Notes under the pieces: generated by a model | Seen by the model: the letters and a program-made list of their open reading frames with translations, nothing else | Told to the model about the DNA's origin: nothing | Database searches by the model: none | Made by a program: the position numbers and the translations under genes | Origin: JAPOUP01 sp965221405 | GTDB lineage: Bacteria > Pseudomonadota > Alphaproteobacteria > Rhodobacterales > Rhodobacteraceae | NCBI GenBank assembly: GCA_965221405.1 | Contig: CBDCSE010000002.1 | Span: 1,860,001 to 1,924,000, forward strand | Reading direction: 5' to 3' | DNA length: 64,000 bases | Shown here: one piece after another, positions 45,966 through 55,348 of the stretch | How positions within the stretch are numbered: the stretch's first letter is position 1 | How the letters are laid out: each line of letters opens with the position of its first letter

Positions 45966-48423
45966 CCAATGGCATTCGGATAGGGATTCCGTGCGTTCGG
46001 ACAGGAAAGGCCCCGCGCTTCGGGCGTGGGCCGGAAGCCGGGGCCTGTTTCGGGGGCGTTTCGGCGCGTCAGGCGGCGGCGCGCCGGATCCACCTGCTCC
46101 CCGGCCGTTCCGGTTCCCTCGGGTGGCCGCGTCCGGGCGTCTCCCGCTGGAGGCGGCGTGACAGCCCGGCCATGATCCGCGTGACGGAGTCCCTGACCGC
46201 GCCGGCCTGCCTGGGGAACATGGCCCCGGTCTCCTTTCCGACGAGGCGCAGGCCGTTCCCGAGTTGGCGCGCATGGCGGGCAGGCCGTCCTCCCCGCCGC
46301 CGGCGTCGGGGTCGGCGTCGCAGCGGCTGGACAGCCGGCGTGCGGGCGTGCGCGGGACGAAGGCCGCGTAGATCTCCTGGCGGACGCCGCGCTCCGACCG
46401 TGCGTGGAGATCCCCGATCACGGATTTTCCGCTCCTGTACATCTCCCCGGTGCCCCAGCGTCCGTGATGGAGGTCTGGGAGCGGCTGGATTCGGTGGCGC
46501 CGGCTGTCCAGCAGCGATGTCGCCAGACGGAATTCCGTGTCGCCGGCGACGTATCTGACGAGGCGGACGCGGAGCGTCCGGCCCCGGAGGGAGGGCCCGT
46601 CGCGGGGCGCGCCGGGGGTCACGGTCCGGTCGGTCCCGGACGGGGCGATGAAGGCGTCGGACACCGGGTTGGCGTTCCCCTGGATGCGGAAGACGAAGCC
46701 GGGCCCGCGCTCCGCGTGGGCCAGCGCCATCGCGAACGACCGGTATCCGCGGTGGTGGACGGTCACGTCGCCCTCGGCGGCGCGCCCGGGGTGCGTGAGG
46801 GCGGCCAGCCGCCCGTTCCCGTGGGCGGACAGGTGGAGGTCGACGGGGATGCGGTCGCGCAGCCTGTACAGGACGCTGACCATTCCCTGGGCATGGTGGG
46901 CGCCGTCGGCCACGCGGAAGCCTTGGTCCGCGGGTTCCCGCGGCAGGGCGATCCTCCACCCGTCGACGGCGAGGATCCGGCGGCCCTTCCAGGGCGTGGG
47001 ATCGGGGGCGCTGGCGAGAATCCCGGCGCGCGGCCGCCTGAACGCGGCCCCGGCCGGCCTGTCGCGCGCCGCGCAGGCCGTCGACGCGGCCGGGGGCTCC
47101 GCCTGCGGCGGCGCGACGCCCGCCGCCGCGCACTGTTCCCAGGGCCCGCAGAGCGTGGTCCGGTAGCCCTGCCCGCGCGGCGCGGCCACGGGACGGATGA
47201 CGACCGGCATGACGGGCAGGCTGTCAAAGACGCGGCGGCGTTTCCGCCAGCGGGCGTCCCCGCGCGCCGCGACGGACGTTGCGGCCGCGCCCGGCGTCCC
47301 GAAGCGCCGGCCGAACCGGCGGTCGGAGGCGGCGGAGCGCCCCCGCCCGGCCCGCGTCGGAGGCTTCGGATCCCCGGCCTCCCGCCCGCCGCGCAGGATC
47401 CCGCGGCAGGCCGGATCCAGCGGCATCACGTGGACGCCCTTCACCGGCTTTCCCCTGCCCGCGGCGGTCCCGCCGACGCGCTCCCGGCTGGCCGCGCGCT
47501 GGCACGACGCCCGGAACCGGGTCCCGTCGACGAACGTCCCGCAGAGCACCGGGCGCCAGCCGTGAAGGCGCTCCCGGCCGTCCGCCAGCCGCCGCGCCGC
47601 CATGCCCGGGACCGGGGACGCCAGGTTCTTCGACACCACCCATGGAAACACCAGGAAGCGGGAGTTCACGACCATCAGGTGGCGGCGGCGGTCCCTCACC
47701 CTGTCGCTCCAGCCGACCCAGCGGTCGCGGCACGGAAGCGCCTTCGCCGCCGCCCCGGAGAGCAGGCACCCCAGCCTCCGGCCCTGCCGGTCCGTCACGA
47801 AATGGCGGACGCGCGCCCCGAAGGGGCGCCTGTATCCCAGGCAGTGGTGCCGGTCCACGAAGGCGTTCCACAGCTGCCGGCCCTCCGCGTCCGCGACGGC
47901 CTCCAGTTTCAGCGGGCGCAGGTCCGCGGGCGGCGCGGCGGTCTCCGGCCGCGGGTCCGGGGCGGAGGTCCAGGCCGGCCTGTCGGCGGCCCCCGCGTCG
48001 CGGACGCTCTCCTCCCGCCGCGGCGGCAGCCTGAGGATGCCGTGGCCCTCCAGCGTCCCGGCATCCCGAGGCAGGCGCCGACCCGTCAGGCGCCCCTCGC
48101 CGTGGTCCAGCCGAGGTGCCCGCGGATGGTCCTCGCCGACCCGTTGCGGCTGTCGTTGGGAAAGAGCGCCACGGTCTCCTGGACGTCGGCGATCTGGCGC
48201 CGGGTCAGGCGGCGGCCCGGGAATGTGGTCGACCTCAGGTCCGTGATTCGCTGGTCCATGGCGTGCTCCCGGAAATCCGGGGACAGACTGCGAATCACGG
48301 ACGGCTTGACAGGGGGGGGTGTGCCAGAAAAATTCCGGGACGCGGAAAACCGCGCGATATCAGTGAGTTGCGGCCAGCGGAAAAATCGCTCCCGGAACGG
48401 TAGGACTATCCGAATGCCATTGG
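45966..48423 (-). mobile_element. DUF4338-type IS4 element, decayed
   Basis: Ends are proposed from an 18-base inverted repeat, CCAATGGCATTCGGATAG at 45966-45983 and its complement at 48406-48423. It sits against an IS1595 relic beginning right after the right end. No clear target duplication remains. Confidence 0.55.
46069..48259 (-). pseudogene. Fused DUF4338/DDE transposase relic
   Basis: ATG 48259 (MDQRITDLRSTTFPGRRLTR) begins the N-terminal domain; after a frameshift near 48080 the DUF4338 region continues (LWNAFVDRHHCLGYRRPFGA, WVGWSDRVRDRRRHLMVVNS, GTFVDGTRFRASCQRAA) followed by an IS4 DDE domain (ILAVDGWRIALPREPA, GMVSVLYRLRDRIPVDL, LHHGRWGTGEMYRSGKSVIG). A second frameshift leads to GNGLRLVGKETGAMFPRQAG and the stop at 46069. 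Dead copy; related tails at 11213-11704 and a head fragment at 50415-50579. Confidence 0.7.
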
Positions 48424-48767
48424 GCCGCCGCCTCGCCGGGGCCGTCGCGCCGGGCGCGTGGGTGGTCACCGACGGCTGGAGCGGCCACCCCGGCCTGCCG
48501 GGGAACCCCCGGGAGGAAAGGGTGGCCGGCGGCCGCCCGGCCCACGGGGTCCTGGCGTGGGTCCGCCGGGTCTTCCCGAACCTGAAGCGCCGGGCCATGG
48601 GCGTGTACCACGGCCTGCGGAGCAGGCGTTTCCAGCGCCACCCCGACGGGTCCGTGTTCCGCCGGGACCGGCGGCGCCACCGACGGGCCTCCTTCGACAG
48701 CCTCCCCGGCATCGGGCTGGGGCTGCCGCCCGCCACCTGCCGCGACCTCGCCGGGGGACGCGCCTGA
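48407..48767 (+). mobile_element. IS1595-family transposase 3' relic
   Basis: The plus frame gives GAWVVTDGWSGHPGLPGNP, HGVLAWVRRVFPNLKRRAMG, VYHGLRSRRFQRHPDGSVFR and ends LGLPPATCRDLAGG, the C-terminal half of IS1595 transposases (VTDGW.GY, NLK.W..G.YHG). The N-terminal half is missing. Confidence 0.75.
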
Positions 48768-49155
48768 GGCGCCGGAAACCCCGCCCGGACTCCGCCGGCG
48801 GGCCGGCGTGCGCGCCCGCACCCCACCCGAATTCCCGCATTCCGGCACCGTCCGGGCCGCCGCGCCGCCGCGCGGCGGCGAAGGCGTGGATTCCGCCGGG
48901 GATCCGGGGATCCCGCGACCGGCCGCAGGCACAACATCCTGCGGCGCCGTAGTCAAAGGGATAAGCCTTAACCAGGAAACGGATTCAGGCACAGTCACAA
49001 CGGGAGCAAGCGTTGCCTCGGGATCGAAATCGGGAGGTAAAGGTGGACGGGCTGTCCGCAACGCACTGGTGTCGAAGCGGCACGTCATTCAGCTCAAGAT
49101 CAGGCCAGGATCCATGTTGCGCACAAACATGTATGCACCTATTATCGGCCATGAC
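48768..49155. other. Spacer before the second hicAB
   Basis: GC-rich to about 48930, then normal. No gene supported; must contain the hicAB promoter. Confidence 0.4.
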
Positions 49156-49368
49156 ATGACCGGCCGGCAGTTCATTGCAAGGGTTCGCAAATGGGCACGG
49201 GCAAGGTCCATGCCAGTGCACTTTGACGCGGCCGCCGGTTCGGGTTCACACGGGACGCTCCACCTGGGCGACCGGAAGACGACCGTCAAAGACAGGAAAA
49301 AGGAGATCGGCAAGGGACTTCTCGACAAGATGCTCGACGACCTGGGAATCGCCCGCAACGAATTCTAA
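49156..49368 (+). CDS. hicA: HicA-like toxin (copy 2)
   Basis: A 70-residue HicA: MTGRQFIARVRKWARARSMP, the GSGSHGTLHLGDRKTTVKD core with the catalytic His, and KKEIGKGLLDKMLDDLGI. Start at ATG 49156 gives the family length; longer in-frame extension upstream is not conserved. Followed after 45 bases by hicB. This pair is intact, unlike copy 1. Confidence 0.85.
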   Translation: MTGRQFIARVRKWARARSMPVHFDAAAGSGSHGTLHLGDRKTTVKDRKKEIGKGLLDKMLDDLGIARNEF

Positions 49369-49413
49369 GACCGGCGTTTCCCGAAAGTGTTCTTTGCCAG
49401 GAGGAATGCAATC

Positions 49414-49851
49414 GTGCCCGACAGCTTCGGTTATCCCGCAGAAATCACGCTTGATGAAGACGGGCGCCATGTCGTCTCGTTTCCTGATTTCGGATGGGGA
49501 GCGACGGACGGCGCAACCCTCGACGAAGCGCTGGCTGAGGCCCGGGACCTGTTGCGCGAACTCATTGCCTGCACGATGCGGGAAGCTCGCGGCCTTCCGG
49601 ATCCGTCGGCGCCATCTGGGCAGCAGGTGCTCGTGGTGCCCCCATTGCAGATCACGCTCAAGGCCGCCTTCTACGAGGCTTTTCGCGGGACTGGCCTGTC
49701 GCAGCGTGGTCTCGCTCGCAAGCTTGGCGTTGCCGAGGGAGAGGTGCGGCGCATGCTGAACCCGGACCACGCAACCAGGGCTGCGGCCATCGACCGGGCG
49801 TTGCGTCGCCTGGGCAGGCACGTCATCGTGTCCGTTGACAGGGCGGCGTGA
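49414..49851 (+). CDS. hicB: HicB-like antitoxin (copy 2)
   Basis: A 145-residue protein from GTG 49414, preceded by AGGAGG at 49399-49404. Opening SFGYPAEITLDEDGRHVVSF and DFGWGATDGATLDEALAEAR are the HicB fold; the second half is an HTH (LSQRGLARKLGVAEGEVRRM). Downstream, 49852-50013 has no gene. Confidence 0.85.
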   Translation: MPDSFGYPAEITLDEDGRHVVSFPDFGWGATDGATLDEALAEARDLLRELIACTMREARGLPDPSAPSGQQVLVVPPLQITLKAAFYEAFRGTGLSQRGLARKLGVAEGEVRRMLNPDHATRAAAIDRALRRLGRHVIVSVDRAA

Positions 49852-50013
49852 TCTGCACCGCGCCTGTCCGGGCTTGGCGGCGCGGCGTCTCCTGCTTGAA
49901 CCAAGCTCTGCAGCGAGCTTCGCGAGATGCGGGGACGGTCGTGGGAGAAGAAAGATTGTTGAGACGTAACTGTTCAGATTCCATCCTGGCGGCTTCCCGG
50001 CCGGCCAGGCGGC

Positions 50014-50410
50014 TCAGTTCGCCTGGACCGGCTCTCGCGTGGCGAGCCGCGCGACCAGCTTGTCCGGCGGGGCGCGGAGCGTCTCCAGCAGGTTCCAACC
50101 CTGTTTCCGGGCCGTGTCCAGCACGGTCCGCAGCGCCGCGTGGTTCCGGGTTCCCGTCTCGCTGCGGAAGCTTCCGGAGATCTTCTGCCGCACCTTGAGG
50201 GGCCGCAGGGCCAGGTTGTGTCCCCGTCGGCGCTTCCGCCGGCCTCGGCTCCCTTTCGAGGGCGGCGGGGGCCGGGCCTCGTGCATGGCGATGCCCTCGG
50301 CCACGCTTCTTTCGTAACGGCGGCCGATCAGGGCCGCCAGCTGCTCCGGAAGGGGCTTTCCCTCCGACAGGCTGCCGGCGTAGACGGCGCGCCGCAGCAG
50401 GCGGGCCATC
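50014..50410 (-). mobile_element. IS66-family transposase C-terminal relic
   Basis: LLRRAVYAGSLSEGKPLPEQ and LKVRQKISGSFRSETGTRNH, then LDTARKQGWNLLETL, match the end of IS66 transposases (MMKVRQKISGGFRSEQGA...). The segment that should hold the catalytic Asn/Glu region between the LLLRL and MKVRQ motifs is deleted. Confidence 0.75.
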
Positions 50411-50414
50411 CTCT

Positions 50415-50579
50415 CCGTCGAAGTCCACCCGGTCCTGGAGCTCGCGCGAGGGACGTGCGCCAGCCCTTGCGCTCGCAGATTTCGCGTGCCGGGAAGGTGC
50501 GCGTGCAGTCCCCGGCCGCAAGCCTCGCCTTCAGCCAGTCAACCGTCCCGGAGGCGTAGTGTCGGAGGCCGATTCTCAT
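50415..50579 (-). mobile_element. 5' fragment of a DUF4338-type element
   Basis: MRIGLRHYASGTVDWLKARL and FPAREICERKGWRTSLARA resemble the opening of DUF4338 proteins (RELICERLGWR). Truncated where the IS66 relic begins. Confidence 0.5.
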
Positions 50580-50669
50580 GCAGCCGGGGACACGACGTCA
50601 GAAACATCGAGTCAACAGTGTCCCGTTGAAAGGTCCGGGCCCGCCCTCAGCAGCTTGCGGATGCCGCCC

Positions 50670-51272
50670 CTATGCCCGATCCTGTCCGCGCCCGGCCCCA
50701 TCCGGCCAGAGCGCGGACAGCGGGAAGGCGATCGCGTCGAAGGGCGGCTGCGACACCTCCGCGTCGTCGGCGAGCGTCGCCAGCAGCTGCCACTGTCCCC
50801 CGTGCAGCCTGAACGCCTCCAGCGTCCTCGCGTCGGGGTCGACGAACCAGAGATGCGGCACGCCCTCGCGGGCGTAGATGGCGCGCTTCTCGTTGCGGTC
50901 GATGCCCCGGGTCGAGGGCGACAGCACCTCGCACGCCCAGTCCGGCGCGATCCCGCAGTAGGCCGCGTCCGGATATTCGGGCATCGTCGTGCGCCGCCAT
51001 CCCGCCAGGTCCGGCACCACGATGTCGGCGCCAAGATGCAGCTCCGGCTCATCGATGATCCACCAGCCGCCGGGGCCGCCGTCACCGTAGCTGAACGGCG
51101 GATTGATCTTGGCCCCGATTCCCGAACTCGCCCAGGCATGGCGCATGGCCGGCCTTGGCTGTGTGTGGAGCGTCCCCGCGAGCACTTCCGCGACCATGTG
51201 GGGCGGCGCGTCGAGCACGTCCCGGTAGGTCGCCGTCCGCTCCGCCCGCACCGCCGCGGCCATCCTGTCCAT
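50670..51272 (-). CDS. Uma2-family (DUF820) endonuclease-like protein
   Basis: A 200-residue protein from ATG 51272 after GGAGGGG. Features of the Uma2 PD-(D/E)xK fold: MVAEVLAGTLH, GADIVVPDLAGWRR (Asp), DWACEVLSPSTRGIDRNEKR (Glu and Lys) and HLWFVDPDARTLEAFRL. These proteins are common in many bacteria, often in mobile contexts, with unsettled roles. Appears intact and of ordinary composition. Confidence 0.85.
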   Translation of the reverse strand: MDRMAAAVRAERTATYRDVLDAPPHMVAEVLAGTLHTQPRPAMRHAWASSGIGAKINPPFSYGDGGPGGWWIIDEPELHLGADIVVPDLAGWRRTTMPEYPDAAYCGIAPDWACEVLSPSTRGIDRNEKRAIYAREGVPHLWFVDPDARTLEAFRLHGGQWQLLATLADDAEVSQPPFDAIAFPLSALWPDGAGRGQDRA

Positions 51273-51556
51273 GCGCCCCTCCAGGACCGTGTTCCGCCCG
51301 TCGACATACCCCGATCCGCGTCGGCCCGCAAGCATCCGGGCGGTGTGGGGCACGGCTGATTTTTCTCCGCAAGCCTTGACGAGGGCGTTTGGCGACCCGG
51401 CAATTCATCCTGCATCTGATTCGGCGGTTTTGGCGGCAATTCCGTGACCTGGCCCCCGCTTTCCCGCCCTGTGCGTGATCGCGGGCATGCCGATTGGCCC
51501 GCCCGGCGCCGCCGGGCGGGTTCTTTCGACCAGGTCCGGAGTTTCCGGTTGCGGGG

Positions 51557-53260
51557 CTACGCGGTGGACTTCGCGCGTGGCTGCGTGTTCCGGACGGGCC
51601 TGAGCCAGCCGGGCACGGGGCGGGGGTTCCGGTTCAGGTCCCTGACCGGCGGCGCGACCGGCCTGCCGCGCCCGGGGATGGGGCCGATCGCCAATCTCCT
51701 GAGGCAGCCTAGGTTCTCCGGGCCGTGCCCGCCGCGGACCCTGCACCTGTCCCCGTTCCACGTCGCCTGATCGTCCAGAATCCTGTGCACGCGATTCCCG
51801 CATGACCGGTGCGCGCGGCTGAAGGCGGGGAGGGCTCCGGCGCCGGCGGTCCCCGGCGTGTGGCCCGTGATGCCGTGGACGGTCCCGGCGCTGGGCCCGG
51901 CCCGGGCGTCGCGGGCTTTCCGTTCCGCGCGCGGCGGTATTCCCGGACGGTCCGCCTGACCATGAGGACCTGCCCGGCCCACGGGAAGGGGATCCCGGCC
52001 ACCGGATCCGTGGAGACCCGGATCCCGCGCCGCCCGGTCCGCCCGTGCCCCGGCCGCGGCGGGCGGGTCGCGAAGTCCGCCGGTCCCGGGGACCGCGGGG
52101 CGAAGCGGGCCCTGGTCTCCACGGGCGGGTTCTTCCGGTTGCCCCTGGCGAGGAGCATGAAGCGGGCGCCCCGGCCATGCGGGCAGGCGGGGATTCCGGT
52201 CCGGGCGGGAAGGGCGCCGGCGGTGACGGTGCGTCCGGCGATGTCCGGGACCAGGTCCATGGCCGGGATGGGGACGCCGGTCCCGCTGGCTGCCCTCTCC
52301 CCGCCACCGTCGGCGGTCAGGACGGTTTTTCTGGGCCAGCGGGGCGGAGGCGCCATGGGTGCCGGCTCCGGGCGCATGCGTCTGGCGTCCCCCGCCGCCG
52401 ACCGCGCCGCGGACCGTCCTGGCGTCGGCGGCGATGCCCGCGCCCTGGTCCCGCCCATGCCCGCGGCGGAAGCGGGCCGTGGCCCGGGCAGGCCGGCCGG
52501 GACCGGCCCTGACCATGATGCTGCGGATGCGGCAGATGCCCGGCCGCTGGCGCGCGCCGCCGGTCCTGCGGCACCTGAAGCGGGCCGGCATCGCCGGGCC
52601 GGGCCCTGGATCCATTCGTGGACCGACTGCCATCCCGTCGCCCCGCAGGGCGTGGCGGCCGTGCAGGGCGCCAGCAGGGACCCGATGCGGTGGCGGAGCC
52701 CGCCGGCCCCGCGGGGGCCGTCCACGGCGCCCTTGAGGCAGGCCAGGGTTCCGGACGCCCCGGCCACGTTCATCCTCCTCATCCTCCCGGCTCCATGCAG
52801 CTGGCGCTCCGCCGCCAGCCCGGGGGCGCGGAGCAGGCTCCGGGCGCCGCCGCCGGGCGGCAGCGGCAGGACCCGCTTCGGGGCCGGTCCGGCGACGTGT
52901 CCGTCGCGGCGGCGGCGATGGCCCCCGGTCCCGCCGACGGGCGTCCGGTTCGCGGCGCGGCAGGCCGTCCCGTGCAGGCGGTCCGGATCCACGGACGTCT
53001 CCGGGAGCGGCGGCGGATGATGATGGCGCGCCCGCCGCACCGGGCGCCGCCGCCGGGAAGGCGGCCAGCGCCGGCCATGCGCCGCCGCCGTCACCGGCCG
53101 CGCACCAGACGGTCCGGCCGATCCTGGACGGCGCGCCGGGACAGTGGTGCCCCTCCATGAGCGCGCGGAAGCGCGCCTCCCCGTCCCGCGCCACCGGCGT
53201 CACGGCCAGCCCCGGAAGATCCGTTGCGGCCCCGGTCCGCTTTCGGTCAGGCGCCTTCAT
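51557..53260 (-). mobile_element. ISAs1-family element with DUF4338-like head, heavily decayed
   Basis: One frame begins FRALMEGHHCPGAPSRIGRT (DUF4338-like; FRALMEAHHYLGA in relatives); another holds VLTADGGGERAASGT, LLARGNRKNPPVETRARFAP, ADFATRPPRPGHGRTGRRGI and FPWAGQVLMVRRTVRE, matching ISAs1 (KGNQKNL.......RIE.R.I and HVGQVF.(V/I)ERT); a third ends NGDRCRVRGGHGPENLGCLR. At least two frameshifts. Very GC-rich. Confidence 0.7.
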
Positions 53261-53326
53261 GGACGACCTGAGCGGGGCTGTCCACCCGGTTCAGGAAAAA
53301 CCCCGCAGGAATGGCCGATCACTCAA

Positions 53327-53354
53327 CCCCGGCGCCACTCCGAAGCGCAACGCC
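53327..53354. repeat. 28-base repeat shared with 5396-5423
   Basis: Identical sequence beginning CCCCGGCGCCACTCCGAAGC. It forms the left part of the long hairpin that follows and is interpreted as an IS30 terminus. Confidence 0.6.
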
Positions 53355-53413
53355 GGGCCCTTCCCGGAGCGAGGGCGTAGCCCGAGCGGAGGGAAGGGCC
53401 CGGCGTTGCGCTT
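53343..53413. repeat. Long perfect hairpin (23-base arms)
   Basis: AAGCGCAACGCCGGGCCCTT plus CCC at 53343-53365 is exactly complementary to 53391-53413, with a 25-base loop that can fold further (GGGCGTAGCCC). It could be two IS30-type ends in inverted orientation. Confidence 0.8.
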
Positions 53414-53414
53414 T

Positions 53415-53506
53415 CCGCGCCCTCCGACCCCCCCGATTCCGCACGGGAACGGCTCGGTCCCTTCGAATCGGAGCGTAGCGCCGCCCTCCGGGCAGCGCAA
53501 GGCCCG
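53415..53506. repeat. Copy of the 12.94-kb repeat
   Basis: Same sequence as 12940-13024 with a few changes (for example AATCGGAG for GATCGGAG). Followed by a GC-rich spacer with a C13 run near 53584 and the IS30 transposase 3' end. Confidence 0.6.
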
Positions 53507-53619
53507 GCGCCGGGCGTGACGCGTCCGCCGGGGCGCACCGGGGGCGTCGCCCGGCGGTGACCCCGGTGCGCCCGGAAAGTCCTGTCCGTGCCCCCCCCCC
53601 CGCGACGGGGCGCCGCCGG

Positions 53620-54690
53620 TCAGGGAGGCCGCGCCCTCAGGAACGCCTCCGCCGGCGTCAGGTAACCCAGGACCTTGCGCGGACGCGCGTCCGTGCGGTC
53701 CTGGACGGCCCTGACCTCGGCGTCCGTCACCCTGCGCAGGTCCGTGCCCTTGGGCAGGTATCCGCGCACGAGGCCGTTGGTGTGCCCGGTCGGGCCCCGT
53801 TCCCACGAGTGGTAGGGCCGCGCGAAGAAGAAGTCAGCGCCGAGCGCCCCGGCCACACGGGCGTGGTCCGCGAACTCCCTGCCGCTGTCGGCGGTGACCG
53901 TGTGGACGGGGAGGGATCCGAGCATGCGCGTCATGGCCGCGCCGACCGCCGCCGCCGTCTTCCTGTCGGGCCTCTGGAGAAGGGTATACTTCGACGCCCT
54001 GTCCACCAGCGACACCACGGCCCCGCCGGTGCCCGGCGCCGTTGATTCGTGTCCGCCTCCCGGTCGCCGACCCGCGCCTTCGCCTCCCCCGGCGCCGGGC
54101 GCTCCGGGATGTCCACCCGGCCCGGGATGTGCCCCCGGCCCGCGTGGGCCCCGCCCTTCCGGTTCGGCCTCTTTCCACGGCGCCGCAGGTGCCGCCAGAG
54201 CCCGCCCCCGGCCCTGCGGCCGGCGTGGACGTGCCGGTAAATCCACTGGCGCCCCGCCACCGGATGGCCCTCCAGGCGCAGCCGGCCGGCGACCTGCTCC
54301 GGGCTCCATCCCTCGGCCAGCCTACCCTCCACCAGCGCCACCGGCTCCGGCGTCATCCTGCTGGGCACCGACGCCGCCGCGCGGCGCCGCGCCTCGGACC
54401 TCCGCTGCGCCCGGGCGTGCCGCTGGCCCCGGGCTCCGCCGTTGCGCCGGATCCCGCGCGGGACCGATGACGGACTGCGCCCCAGCTGGCGGGCGATCGC
54501 CCCGCCGGAAAGCCCGCTTTCCATCAGGGCGTGGATCCGGGATCTCCCGGTATGGGTCAGGTGGCGCTGGCCCTCGGGCATGGCGGTCTCCTCGGCTCAA
54601 CACCGGGACTGTCGCCGCCATCCGGCCGATTCGCAACATCATGCGTCGATACGACCACCATTCACCCACATCGGGTGTTGCACTTCACTG
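53620..54690 (-). mobile_element. IS30-family element with frameshifted transposase
   Basis: The transposase starts at ATG 54581 (MPEGQRHLTHTGRSRIHALM, HTH AIARQLGRSPSSVPRGI) and continues to GDREADT, then shifts near 54045 into the DDE region (TADSGREFADHARVAGALGA, PYHSWERGPTGHTNGLVRGY, LPKGTDLRRV) and stops at 53620. Where relatives have NENTNG this reads TGHTNG, so the catalytic Glu appears lost. The outer end GGTGTTGCACTTC is at about 54671-54683. The element truncates a secreted protein gene. Confidence 0.8.
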
Positions 54691-55144
54691 TGGAACGGGG
54701 GCAAAGAAAAAATCCGCCCTGTTAATGCGATGGTTCTCCCTTGCATTCCAGTAGTAGACATAGCTCCGCAAAATCTGTTGGGGCCCCCTGGTTTCAGTCC
54801 GGTGCCGATTATGTTCCGGGCATTTTTGAAGACTGGGTGCCCGTTGGGACACAACCCCGTGGTGTCGGTCAGAGTACACGGTGTGGTGTCCCACACGTTA
54901 AAACAGTAGCGAATTGGATCGCCACCATTTCTATCTCTATCGCATACATTCGGTTTGAGGTCGAACTGGAACCCTCGGGTGAATGGGACACCCCCCTCCG
55001 GTGCCGTTCTTAATTTTGAAAGGGGGTTAATTCGAGATGCTCGGCCGAGCATTTCGGCAGCGTTTGCGCCATCGCAGGCGCGGACAGCCCTGCCAGCAGC
55101 AGAAGCAGAGCATAGATTAACCGATGGGGGGGGGGCAATCTCAT
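54640..55144 (-). pseudogene. Secreted protein with N-terminal C10 tract, frameshifted and truncated by IS30
   Basis: ATG 55144 (overlapping the stop of the preceding 40-codon gene) encodes MRLPPPHRLIYALLLLLAGL with cleavage after AMA; the PPP comes from a ten-base C run. The frame ends soon after (ELTPFQN) and a shifted frame continues GGVPFTRGFQFDLKPNVCDR, IRYCFNVWDTTPCTLTDTTG and LKPGGPNRFCG into the IS30 end. Paired Cys suggest an extracellular domain. Unrecognised family. Confidence 0.55.
55126..55135. repeat. Homopolymer G10/C10 at a signal peptide start
   Basis: Ten-base run directly after MRL codons of the secreted protein gene. Confidence 0.9.
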
Positions 55145-55263
55145 GATGAATTCTCCTCTGTGTCGACTCTCACCTTTATGATATCCGGTCGGATATAGAT
55201 CTCGCCGACCAGCTTGTTGCCGTCCACGATGTCGTGACGAGCCTCTGCAATCGCGTTGGCCAT
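55141..55263 (-). CDS. 40-residue peptide in the secreted-protein operon
   Basis: ATG 55263 follows GGAG at good spacing and encodes MANAIAEARHDIVDGNKLVG plus EIYIRPDIIKVRVDTEENSS, ending at a TGA that overlaps the next start. No signal peptide or Cys. Its strong ribosome site and coupling suggest a real gene, function unknown. Confidence 0.55.
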   Translation of the reverse strand: MANAIAEARHDIVDGNKLVGEIYIRPDIIKVRVDTEENSS

Positions 55264-55348
55264 ACTGTTTTCTCCTTTCATGGCTTGATCCGAGAGACGG
55301 GACCACCCGACGGTCGCCCCATCCCTGTGTGTTGGTGCCGGTCCCCCG

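Noticed and set aside
36623..48423. Repeated GC-rich blocks considered as a CRISPR or integron array
   Set aside because: Repeats are IS ends and coding copies without regular spacing, direct repeats or spacers, and no cas or integrase genes are present.
46404..48767. A 787-codon plus-strand open frame opposite the DUF4338/IS4 relic, and similar long frames at 37320-39683 and 13605-14342
   Set aside because: These are products of very high GC, which removes stop codons on all frames. The real homology is on other frames, except that the 3' end of 37320-39683 and of 46404-48767 include true IS630 and IS1595 pieces already annotated.
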